Assembly (NCBI GenBank): GCA_024682015.1
Contig: JAIKZT010000154.1
Coordinates: forward strand, 1 to 22,327
Length of the DNA stretch: 22,327 bases
Direction of reading: 5' to 3'
Origin: Clostridia bacterium
GTDB lineage: Bacteria > Bacillota > Clostridia > Peptostreptococcales > Anaerovoracaceae
The notes beneath the pieces are model-generated. The model did no database searches, was not told the origin of the DNA, and saw nothing but the letters and a program-made list of their open reading frames with translations. Position numbers and translations under genes: made by a program. The first letter of the stretch is position 1. Every line of letters starts with the position of its first letter. This document shows positions 12,386-19,628 of the stretch, in pieces.

Positions 12386-14833
12386 TCAGTCGCGCTGTAT
12401 GTTCAAGGTGTACGGCAACCAGACGCTGCTTTTTCCATCCACCGTATCGTAGGATACTCTGAAATACACTTGCCCTGCATCCGCAAGATCCCGAGGGATT
12501 TCGATCTCCCAAGGCCCGCCTCCTTCGGTGCGGAATACGTCCTCGCCTTCTCCGAATGCCCAGGACAGCGCCTTCGCTTCCACGCCATCCACGGAAACGG
12601 TCAGAACATCCCCCGCATCGAGCACATAGGCGTTATTCGAGCTGAACACGACTCCGTTCGACTGGACCTTGGGATCCGGAAGCGTGCGATAATCCAGCTC
12701 GTAAAGTACCCAGGGCTTCTGCGTGCCGTCGGAAGTGGTATAGCTTACATAGAAAGAGAATCCGCCCGTATTGGCAAACCGCGCAGGGATCTCGACCGAG
12801 CAGCCGGAACCTCCCTGAATATACTGCATGTCTGACAGGCCGATCTTGTAATAGATGCGTTGAACGTCCGCTCCATCCGCAATGGCGAGTTTGACCGTCG
12901 GATCGTCAATGATATAGGCCTTGTCCGCCGACAAGATGTGTTCTCCGATGCTGACCTCGATTTCCGGCAGAAGTTCTGCGGCGGCTGAAACGGGTTTTAT
13001 GCTGAGGGGATACGTGGACACCCCCGTTTCTTCCCCGTTGGCAAGTCTGGCCTTCAGCTTAAGGGTAAAGTCGCCTTCTTCCGGCGTGTAGAGAAGGCAG
13101 CAGCCGCCATCCGCGGGTATGGTCTGCGTTCCGGAACCGAAGTCACAGAAGATCTCTGCGAGTTCATTGCCACCGCGCTGCTGCACGACGAGGCAGTGCT
13201 CTCCCGAAGGGAGGACGAGCGGCTCCGTTTCAGAAAGCGCCTTTCCGTTTGCGCAGACGAGAAAAGCCTTGTCTGCCGAAGCGATATCGCGGCACAGGCT
13301 TATCCGGTAATAGGTGTTGCGGGAAGTCCATGTTCCATCGTCCAATTCCGCATAGACGTAAAGCGGGACAGGACCCGCATCTGCAGAATCCTCCGGAAGC
13401 GTAAGGCTCGTCCCGATGAACCGTTGCCGAGACCCCTCACCCAGCTGATAATAGACCTGTTTGACCCGCTCCGGCCTCGGGATCTGTATGTCGATGGGAG
13501 TGTCCTGTAAAAAGCAGTACGCATCTTCCGTATGGAGCACCATTCCCAATACGCTGAGAATGAATGGAGGTTCTTCTGCCGGAACAAATTGGTAAGCGGG
13601 ACTGGAAGGCCTGCTGAGGACGTCTGCCACCTCAACGGGGTATTCCACCCGGGGAACAGCCTCTGCAGAAGCATCGCGAAACAAGGGTTTGATAGCCGCC
13701 GTAAACGCAATTGCCAGGACAGCGACAGCGATGCAGGCTGCAGCGACCCTGTGGCATTTTGCAATGCGCATTCTCTCCCACAGGTCCGTCTCCCACGCTT
13801 CCATCGAAAGATCAGGAGAGGGAAGTTCCACCGAGCCGGAAACGGCCGGCTCTTCCCGTCCCCAGGTTCTCTTCCCCACGATCGTCTTCGTGACAGGATT
13901 GATGAGCAGGCAGACAATGTGCGGTTTTTCACCCACATCGAAAAGCGTAAAGGTGGACACCTCGGGCACATCACGATTGTTCGTGTCGTACCCTCCATTA
14001 TAGCCCCTTTTGAGAACCCCCTCTTCGTACCAGGCGCAGGCATACCTCATCCGGATCTCGAATCTTTCCTGTTTGGAACGCCACTTTTCCCCGCTTACCC
14101 GCCAGTCCGCTTCCAACATGCGGGAAGGCCGCTTCGATTCGTTCTCCACATAGCGGAGTTCAAACGCGGGGTGTGGCGTTTCATTGGTCAGCCGTATCCC
14201 TTCAGGCGTCTGCTCCAGAATGTCGGAAAGACGGACCCGCCTGCCTCTGTCCGTTGGAGAAAGCGACCCATTTCCCGAGAAAAACGCCCGGATCCGGTCA
14301 TAACATGAAGAAAGAAAGTCCCTTGGCGTACGGTAGGCGTACAACTCGGGCAGAACGCCCAGATGCACGCAGAAAGCCACTGCGACGACGCGCAGCAATC
14401 TCATGTTCCGGTCTCCCGTTCCTATCGTCTCATATCCAGGGCTGCCAAAATGGGAAGCTTCGTTGTTCTCCCCCTTGATGACGGAGGTCACCAGATCGTA
14501 AAAACGGCTCTTGGCAGGGTGATCGGAGTATAAATAATCGTATATGGCGTTGGCGATGCCGCTGAACAGGAATTCCGCAACAGCCTCATCCTTTTCCAAT
14601 GCCGGATTGTTGAGCTTATGCACGTCCGTCTGCGGCGCGCGTTTTTCGACCAGGAACTTGAGCATCGTTTCGATTGCATGGCGCGAATAGTTGCCCGGAT
14701 CCAACCCGTATCGGACGGATTTTTCCGCATTGGCACAATGCCCGTACAGCCGCTCGATCCATTCCCGCTCCCGCTCGCTATGAAAATGCCTTCCCAGATC
14801 TTTCAGGAACTCGAAATTCAGGGTTTCTTCCAT
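12386..14833 (-). CDS. Single-pass membrane protein: DUF4145/HEPN-like cytosolic domain plus four extracytoplasmic repeats
   Basis: 815 residues, not recognised as a whole. Residues about 20-165 resemble the DUF4145/HEPN helical fold: NAEKSVRYGLDPGNYSRHAI (35-54), IETMLKFLVE, then VIKGENNEASHF (118-129), like the GN-x-AxH box of DUF4145. A canonical HEPN RNase Rx4-6H is not visible, so activity is doubtful. Residues about 200-330 form a second soluble region. One membrane helix lies at about 363-384 (AAACIAVAVLAIAFTAAI). Outside are four related segments of about 85-95 residues (about 430-513, 518-612, 632-715, 727-812) sharing an AY/AF start, YYxxG or similar, IP..xADAG, a strand and DG..W..Y.L. 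They are probably Ig-like beta-sandwiches. It is last in the operon and overlaps the previous gene by 16 bases, behind a GGAGAG site. It could be a membrane effector or a transmembrane regulator of its neighbours. Confidence 0.72.
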   Translation of the reverse strand: MEETLNFEFLKDLGRHFHSEREREWIERLYGHCANAEKSVRYGLDPGNYSRHAIETMLKFLVEKRAPQTDVHKLNNPALEKDEAVAEFLFSGIANAIYDYLYSDHPAKSRFYDLVTSVIKGENNEASHFGSPGYETIGTGDRNMRLLRVVAVAFCVHLGVLPELYAYRTPRDFLSSCYDRIRAFFSGNGSLSPTDRGRRVRLSDILEQTPEGIRLTNETPHPAFELRYVENESKRPSRMLEADWRVSGEKWRSKQERFEIRMRYACAWYEEGVLKRGYNGGYDTNNRDVPEVSTFTLFDVGEKPHIVCLLINPVTKTIVGKRTWGREEPAVSGSVELPSPDLSMEAWETDLWERMRIAKCHRVAAACIAVAVLAIAFTAAIKPLFRDASAEAVPRVEYPVEVADVLSRPSSPAYQFVPAEEPPFILSVLGMVLHTEDAYCFLQDTPIDIQIPRPERVKQVYYQLGEGSRQRFIGTSLTLPEDSADAGPVPLYVYAELDDGTWTSRNTYYRISLCRDIASADKAFLVCANGKALSETEPLVLPSGEHCLVVQQRGGNELAEIFCDFGSGTQTIPADGGCCLLYTPEEGDFTLKLKARLANGEETGVSTYPLSIKPVSAAAELLPEIEVSIGEHILSADKAYIIDDPTVKLAIADGADVQRIYYKIGLSDMQYIQGGSGCSVEIPARFANTGGFSFYVSYTTSDGTQKPWVLYELDYRTLPDPKVQSNGVVFSSNNAYVLDAGDVLTVSVDGVEAKALSWAFGEGEDVFRTEGGGPWEIEIPRDLADAGQVYFRVSYDTVDGKSSVWLPYTLNIQRD

Positions 14834-15888
14834 GGATCCCTCTCCTTTTGCGGCAACTGCATTGTTTCAGATCGAAACAGCGAGCACTGTTCTTCAAAGC
14901 GTTTGCGCATCCGGGACCGCTCGGACTCGCCGCTTTTACGGCGGTGATCCTCCGGGCTCCTCTGCAGGCCGAGCCACCGGAGCGATATGCCCGCCGGGAA
15001 ACGCGCATTCGCATCCTCGAAATACAGCCGTTTGCCGGCCTTCTCCGCGGGACACCAGGAGATGTCTCCCAGCGGGCGAAGGGTATTCGAGACCATCTGC
15101 AGCAGACTGCCGCAGGGGGATGCCTCCATGTAATGGTCCAGATAGTCTTTCTGCAGCGCCGCGAACAGACGCCTCTCCGAAAAGATATCCGCAATGCCGT
15201 ATGCCTGCGCGTTGACGGTCACGAACTCCGTATAGAACAGCCGATACCAGTCAAGCCTCGCTGCCTCGGCGGACTTCGTGCGGCTGAGCGATTCCGTCAT
15301 TCCCAATACGCGGTACTCGCGCCCCATCAGCAGATCCTCTGCGGCCTCTTTTACCAGAAGTCTGTACTCCGGATCTTCCTGCGAACGGAGCGGATGATCC
15401 TCAAGAGGCGCGCTACTCTCCCACTCCTCCACTTCGATCTCGTCCGGCAGACCCACATCGTTCAGCCGCCGCGGCACCAGGAAGGAAAGATGAGCCGACA
15501 GAGAGCCTTTGGCCGGGTCATACGTCATGATGCCATTCAGCAGTTCGTTTACGGCGGCATCCTCCAGTTTTTCCCGGAACTGCTTCGGAGCTGAGTGCAT
15601 CAGCCGGCTCAGCCTGCCCGCGATGAAGCGTTCCGCGAAAAAATCCTCCGCCAGCTTCCATACGATCAGCAGGGCGCCAGCCGCATCAGGACAGCCCGCG
15701 GCATCCATCTCCCGCCAGCTTTGGGCATAACGGTCCAGCGTGTCGTCCAGCGTTTTATTGAAAGCCTTCCACCCGTCTATTTCCCTGCCGTCCCTGGTCT
15801 GCCGCTTCACGCTTCTGCAGCTGTCTCTCAAACCGTCCAGATCGGGTTTTATATGTTCGTCATAATATGCCTTTGTATAGACATTCAT
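14818..15888 (-). CDS. Uncharacterised protein with a sigma-region-2-like motif
   Basis: 356 residues, no confident family. It is mostly helical and soluble, with no signal peptide. The segment VNELLNGIMTYDPAKGSLSA (113-132) followed by HLSFLVPRRLND resembles sigma-70 region 2, where an acidic/aromatic YDP-x-KG-x-F/L turn precedes a helix with paired Arg. Region 4 (the -35-binding HTH) is not evident, though helices around 195-215 and 228-260 could hold a divergent one. The ATG at 15888 has GAGGA at 7-base spacing, lying across the stop of the CARF-like gene (10-base gap), and its own 3' end overlaps the membrane-protein gene by 16 bases. If it is sigma-like, the membrane protein could be its regulator, as in SigI-RsgI pairs; this is inference. 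Confidence 0.65.
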   Translation of the reverse strand: MNVYTKAYYDEHIKPDLDGLRDSCRSVKRQTRDGREIDGWKAFNKTLDDTLDRYAQSWREMDAAGCPDAAGALLIVWKLAEDFFAERFIAGRLSRLMHSAPKQFREKLEDAAVNELLNGIMTYDPAKGSLSAHLSFLVPRRLNDVGLPDEIEVEEWESSAPLEDHPLRSQEDPEYRLLVKEAAEDLLMGREYRVLGMTESLSRTKSAEAARLDWYRLFYTEFVTVNAQAYGIADIFSERRLFAALQKDYLDHYMEASPCGSLLQMVSNTLRPLGDISWCPAEKAGKRLYFEDANARFPAGISLRWLGLQRSPEDHRRKSGESERSRMRKRFEEQCSLFRSETMQLPQKERDPWKKP

Positions 15889-15898
15889 CCGTTTTTCC

Positions 15899-16501
15899 TC
15901 ACAGATTGCGAAGGAGCAGCTGCAGCATCAGGTCCGGATGGGCGGACGGATCCCGCTCGAACAGTTCCATAAGCCCTTCCATGCGGTAAAGCGCCGTAAT
16001 GTCGTATATCTTTCTTTCGCCGCTCACGCGGTCGAACTGGCCATAGACGACGCACTCCAGCGAGGTGCTATGATGCAAAGCGGAAATGTGCCGCAACGCC
16101 ATGGAAAGAACGTTCGAAAGCGTCTTCGTGCCGCCCGTGATGCAGGCATATACGTCTTCGCCGTCCTTCATGAGCGACAGGATGGCGACGAGCGTTTTCA
16201 TCTGGCTGCGCACGCTCTCATCGTTTGATACGCTCAGGGGCTCCAGCCGGGGCGGGGCGATCCCCACATCCCGGCAGAGCGTCTCCAATTCTTCCACAAA
16301 GACCTTCAGCCACTTATCCCGACCTTCGGTCAGGATGGGGCTCAAGATCCATTCCTCGTCCTTCGGCGCATAGGCATGGATCACAGCCAGAATGGGGAAA
16401 CGGGTCTGTCGATCCATCTTCAGCGCATCATTGTCCACCGGTTCGTAAAGAACAGGTTCCAGATTCGAAGAAAAAGGAATGATGGGGATAAATCGTTTCA
16501 T
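15899..16501 (-). CDS. CARF/TM1812-like Rossmann-fold protein
   Basis: 200 residues. The order of elements suggests the CARF family, which senses cyclic oligoadenylates in type III CRISPR systems. It has an N-terminal strand FPILAVIHAYA (35-45), a helix DKWLKVFVEELETLCRDVG (62-80), and a strand plus loop VYACITGGTKTLSNVLSMAL (117-136) in which GGTKT matches the Csm6/Csx1-type GGTK ligand loop. ECVVYGQFD (149-157) and KIYDITALYRMEGLMELF (164-181) correspond to the YYGAFD and DLTPF blocks of TM1812 proteins. There is no HEPN, PD-(D/E)XK or HTH domain attached; any effector must be a separate chain. The start overlaps the stop of the 71-residue gene (ATGA). No cas gene or array lies in the window, so ligand and partner are unknown. 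Confidence 0.7.
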   Translation of the reverse strand: MKRFIPIIPFSSNLEPVLYEPVDNDALKMDRQTRFPILAVIHAYAPKDEEWILSPILTEGRDKWLKVFVEELETLCRDVGIAPPRLEPLSVSNDESVRSQMKTLVAILSLMKDGEDVYACITGGTKTLSNVLSMALRHISALHHSTSLECVVYGQFDRVSGERKIYDITALYRMEGLMELFERDPSAHPDLMLQLLLRNL

Positions 16502-16713
16502 GATGTTTCCTCTCTTTTCAGAAGATCGATGCGCACGATCTCCCGTAACTCAAGCTCCTTGTTTCCCATGAGGAAAACAGGAGGCGCATATTGAGATTCG
16601 TCGGAAGCGCGCAGCATTTGTTCCAATTCAGGATCACTGGGGGTGATCGACAGGACGACTCTCCAAGGAGGAAGAATGCTGCGGCGCCGGAAGCGAAGGA
16701 TCCATTCCGTCAT
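16498..16713 (-). CDS. Small basic hypothetical protein (71 aa)
   Basis: A 71-residue reading frame, MTEWILRFRRRSILPP to LLKREETS, wedged between the transglutaminase-like and CARF-like genes. Its ATG (16713, shared TGATG junction with the upstream stop) sits 5 bases behind an AAGGAGG site; an ATG three bases earlier is too close to that site. Its stop overlaps the next start by ATGA. Tight coupling at both ends and a good ribosome site make it real. The N-terminus is Arg-rich; the rest alternates strands and helices (VVLSITPSDPELEQML, LELREIVRIDLL), possibly a ferredoxin-like fold. No family recognised. It may be a partner or regulator of the CARF-like protein. Confidence 0.7.
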   Translation of the reverse strand: MTEWILRFRRRSILPPWRVVLSITPSDPELEQMLRASDESQYAPPVFLMGNKELELREIVRIDLLKREETS

Positions 16714-17993
16714 CATGGCCTCCTTCCCGCCCGGATGGGAAAGAGCGTCTCCACCGTTGTAAGGCGTATGCAGCGCTGTTCCCCTTCGGGAGCCAGTTCC
16801 AGCTCTACGAAATCGCCCGAAGGCAGGCTGCGGATGTATGACCCGCACAGGATCTCCCAGGACTTTGCGTCGTATGCGGTCTCGGTACTGCCCGTATTCA
16901 GGTCAAACCGATACATATGACGGCTGTCGTTGAAGAAGAGCCCGTCACCCAGCCGGGAAAGCCCGCTCAGGGCGCCATCGCCCCAGATATCCAGATTTCC
17001 GCCCCATCCGGCGTCCATCGAGAAAACGATCTCCTCTGCGCCGTTCCTGCGCCGGATGAGCTGCAGCGCCTGTGCGCTTCCGCCCTGCTTCAGGTAGTAA
17101 AGCCCGTCATTCGGTACGGCGATGAAGGCGTGGTTCACGTGCTCCCAGAAAGCGCCCGACTCATAGCGCGCATCCGTCGCCCGCAGGTCCTCCCCCGAAA
17201 GAAGGCTGACATGGGGCCACTCCCCGCGCCCCTGCAGAAACGCATCGCTCGTCAGGAAAAACGTGTGATCGACGCTTCCGATGCGGTCCGAGGAATCATC
17301 CCAAGTAACATCGATATTATACCAATTACCGTCCAGTTTGACCAGCGTCCAGCAGTGGTTCCAGTTAGCCGTGTAGCGGACCGTAAACCCCAGCCGTTTC
17401 AGGCAATCGTTATACGCTTTGGTATACCCCCGGCAGACGCCGATGCCGTCGCACACGATATCGTGCGCTTCGCACTGCTTGAAATCGTCGTCGTAATACG
17501 CCCTCAGTGCGAAGAGATCATGAAGGACGAGAAGCTTTTCCAGATCCGAAAGCTGCGGATCGACCCCGGAGAGGATCCATGCGATCTGCTTTTCATAATC
17601 CGCTATCCGCTCCTCCGTTACGGTCGGATCATACATGAACAGGCCTTCCCGAACAGACCCATCATATTCGCTCCAGCCGTAGCTCTTGACCCATATCATC
17701 TCAGGATGCTGGGTGTACAGGACCTCCTCAGCGATGTTCCGATACTCTTCCTCGCTCAGCCTGAAGGAAGACAGGTCCACATTCGGTTCACGCATCTCCG
17801 CAGCCGCAAGGATGAGCCCGGCGATCTCCTTCAGATCTGTGCGGGAGGAGACCAGCGGGCCATCCGGCCAGCCGGCAATCGGCTCGTTTTCCCAATAGAT
17901 GCGCGGTTCGACCGTTGCGGCAGCGACCGTCAGGGCCATGGCGCCCATCAGCAAGCTTGCCACCAGAAGAATTACCGTCAGTTGTCTTTTCAT
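16713..17993 (-). CDS. Secreted transglutaminase-like cysteine protein
   Basis: 426 residues. A signal peptide is visible at 1-26 (MKRQLTVILLVASLLMGAMA, then LTVAAA), without a lipobox. The transglutaminase-like core spans about 150-260: LLVLHDLFALRAYYD, GVCRGYTKAYNDCLKRLGF (185-203), TANWNHCWTLVKLDGNWYNI (208-227), DVTWDD. The catalytic triad appears complete: C187, H213, D228. Such domains in secreted bacterial proteins act as peptidases or peptidoglycan/protein cross-linkers. The C-terminal about 150 residues (from VPNDGLYYLKQGGSAQAL) have the strand-rich repeats of beta-propeller/DUF5050-like regions (LYYLKQG, GLFFNDSRHMYRFDLNTG). The ATG at 17993 follows AAAGGAG. The stop overlaps the next gene. 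It is odd to find a surface enzyme in an operon of RNA- and nucleotide-related proteins. Confidence 0.85.
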   Translation of the reverse strand: MKRQLTVILLVASLLMGAMALTVAAATVEPRIYWENEPIAGWPDGPLVSSRTDLKEIAGLILAAAEMREPNVDLSSFRLSEEEYRNIAEEVLYTQHPEMIWVKSYGWSEYDGSVREGLFMYDPTVTEERIADYEKQIAWILSGVDPQLSDLEKLLVLHDLFALRAYYDDDFKQCEAHDIVCDGIGVCRGYTKAYNDCLKRLGFTVRYTANWNHCWTLVKLDGNWYNIDVTWDDSSDRIGSVDHTFFLTSDAFLQGRGEWPHVSLLSGEDLRATDARYESGAFWEHVNHAFIAVPNDGLYYLKQGGSAQALQLIRRRNGAEEIVFSMDAGWGGNLDIWGDGALSGLSRLGDGLFFNDSRHMYRFDLNTGSTETAYDAKSWEILCGSYIRSLPSGDFVELELAPEGEQRCIRLTTVETLFPIRAGRRP

Positions 17994-18052
17994 CTCAATG
18001 CTCCTTTCGGTTCATAATATTCCATACGTGCAGCTCCATTCCGGATCATCCC

Positions 18053-18643
18053 CTATCCGACCAGCCGCTGCAGCGTAAAGGTCAGCTGATCCTTTACGGA
18101 AGGCCTGCACTCCATGTTCTGGGTCAGGTATACCAGCTTCGCCTGAAGATCGACTTTCTTTACCACGACGTCGAGTTTGTCGAGAAAAGCGACCTTTTCG
18201 GAAGGATGCTTAGGCAGGCCTTCCATCTCTTTGACATGCAGCAGGCCCATGATGCCGCCAAGGTCCAGGAAAGCGCCGTAACCGACCATGCTTACCACGG
18301 TCGCGCCTTTGACCAGCGTTCCGGGACTGAGAGAATACAGCAGAACCTCCCTCTGGCGGGTCACGCTCTGTTTTTCGCAGAGAAATTGCGTTTCCGAACA
18401 CTGGTCTTTGATGCGAACGGACACATCGGTCCCGACCAGCGAACGGAAGGCGTATTCCCCTTCGCCTTCCTCTCTGGGAAGCAGCGCTGTACGGCCTTCC
18501 GGAAGGGCCAGATGCAGAATACGCTCCTCCGCATCGTACCAGAGCGCTGTCAGACGGAGAATACCCCCGCTTCTCCAGGCTAAAAAGACGTCTCCCATGG
18601 TTTCGGGGACTGTACCGATCGCTTCAACCGTATAGCTTTTCAT
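18053..18643 (-). CDS. S1-domain RNA-binding protein
   Basis: 196 residues, cytosolic. The C-terminal half (about 106-175) is an S1/OB-fold domain: SPGTLVKGATVVSMVGYGAF (106-125), LDLGGIMGLLHVKEM, then LDVVVKKVDLQAKLVYLTQ, the expected GxxVxGxV, YGAFVDLG and GLLH elements. The N-terminal half (about 1-95) is strand-rich with a possible degenerate second S1 fold. The part around residues 86-140 resembles residues about 96-150 of the upstream 259-residue protein, including FxC then YGxFxDxGG and LLH, so the pair are paralogues. The start is set by an AAGGAGG site just upstream. It probably binds RNA or ribosomes; no nuclease domain is present. Confidence 0.8.
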   Translation of the reverse strand: MKSYTVEAIGTVPETMGDVFLAWRSGGILRLTALWYDAEERILHLALPEGRTALLPREEGEGEYAFRSLVGTDVSVRIKDQCSETQFLCEKQSVTRQREVLLYSLSPGTLVKGATVVSMVGYGAFLDLGGIMGLLHVKEMEGLPKHPSEKVAFLDKLDVVVKKVDLQAKLVYLTQNMECRPSVKDQLTFTLQRLVG

Positions 18644-18700
18644 GATTCATACCTCCTTGTTAAACGCTGTTTCTTTTGACTCAAACTGAATCGCGGGATA

Positions 18701-19480
18701 TCAGATGAACGCCAGTGACAGCCCGCCATTTTCAAAACCGGTGATGATGGCCCGCCGGATCTCCCCGCTGCGATATCTGGCGTTCTGCTTTTTCCCGGAG
18801 ACGCTTCCGTGCATTTCCGGATACAGGCAGAGATGGCAGGAGAAGCCGCTGACTGTTTCCTCTTCAAGCCGAACAGCAAAAACATTACCGATCGCAATGC
18901 CATGATCCGGACGAACGTCCCTGTAGGAGACCGTAAAACTGTCGTACGCGCGGCTGAAACCGGTCACCATCACGCGGATGAACTGATCCTTGACGAAGGA
19001 CGGCTTTTCGTCGCCAAGGCTGCGGGCGATCATGGAGTTGTGGAGAAGGACCGTATTGCCCCCTCCGATATCCACGAAATAGCCATATTTCGTCCCTCTG
19101 ACCACGCGGGCCTCCAGAATGTCTCCCTTCCGAACAGACTCTTTCATGGCCTCGTGGATGCGCCGTACCCTGTCCTTTCTGGCGCAGACGAACCGCTTCG
19201 TCTCCGGGTCAAAGGAAAGGACCTCCACGTCCACGAGGTCGCCCGCGCGGATGAACCCTTTCTCTCTTTCACCGGCTGCAGACTGGCATCCGGACAGCCA
19301 GCCGTAAACGCCCTGTCCAAAATCGAGGATCATAAAACGGTTCCCCTTACTGATGTATTCCACCTTGCAGGAGACTGCTCTGGGCGCTCCCTCTTCGTCG
19401 ACGGCGCCGATATACGAACGGATCTCTTCAAACCTGTCCTCCCTCTTCGGCATATTCTTTCCTTCTGCGCTGAAAATCAT
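18701..19480 (-). CDS. Protein with tandem S1-like domains
   Basis: 259 residues, first gene of the putative seven-gene operon. A first S1-like fold covers about 34-102 (VSCKVEYISKGNRFMILDFG, then YGWLSG and DLVDVEVLSFDPETKRFVCA). A second covers about 117-188 (RKGDILEARVVRGTKYGYFV, DIGGGNTVLLHNSM, VKDQFIRVMVTGFS). The arrangement resembles ribosomal protein S1 repeats. The C-terminal 70 residues, SYRDVRPDHGIAIG onward, are unassigned. The ATG at 19480 has AAGGAG at 7-base spacing; an in-frame ATG nine codons later (19453) is also possible. I saw no convincing promoter in the 19481-19570 leader. It likely binds RNA in the cytosol. Confidence 0.78.
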   Translation of the reverse strand: MIFSAEGKNMPKREDRFEEIRSYIGAVDEEGAPRAVSCKVEYISKGNRFMILDFGQGVYGWLSGCQSAAGEREKGFIRAGDLVDVEVLSFDPETKRFVCARKDRVRRIHEAMKESVRKGDILEARVVRGTKYGYFVDIGGGNTVLLHNSMIARSLGDEKPSFVKDQFIRVMVTGFSRAYDSFTVSYRDVRPDHGIAIGNVFAVRLEEETVSGFSCHLCLYPEMHGSVSGKKQNARYRSGEIRRAIITGFENGGLSLAFI

Positions 19481-19570
19481 TTCTTTTCTCCTTCCTATAC
19501 TCCTTCAGAATAGTTCTCATAACATATCTCCCGGACGGATGCGAAAAGTTGCACTATGAATTCAAATTTT

Positions 19571-19605
19571 TCAAAAAATAAAAAATCCGGAACGAATGCT
19601 CCGGA
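19571..19605 (-). terminator. Terminator of the CvpA-like gene
   Basis: On the minus strand, TCCGGA (complement of 19600-19605), an 8-base loop and TCCGGA (19586-19591) are followed by a long T-rich run, TTTTTTATTTTTTGA. It separates this gene from the seven-gene operon downstream. Confidence 0.8.
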
Positions 19606-19628
19606 AAAAAGCAGAAAACTAAACTGTA

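Noticed and set aside
10237..12462. A 741-codon open frame on the plus strand with runs of Val and Met
   Set aside because: It is the antisense of the two CobW genes; the Val/Met runs are the complement of the His/Asp codon repeats.
16498..16848. A 116-codon version of the small gene starting at 16848
   Set aside because: The extra 45 codons overlap the transglutaminase gene in another frame and are Arg/Gly/Pro-rich shadow sequence; the ribosome site supports the start at 16713.
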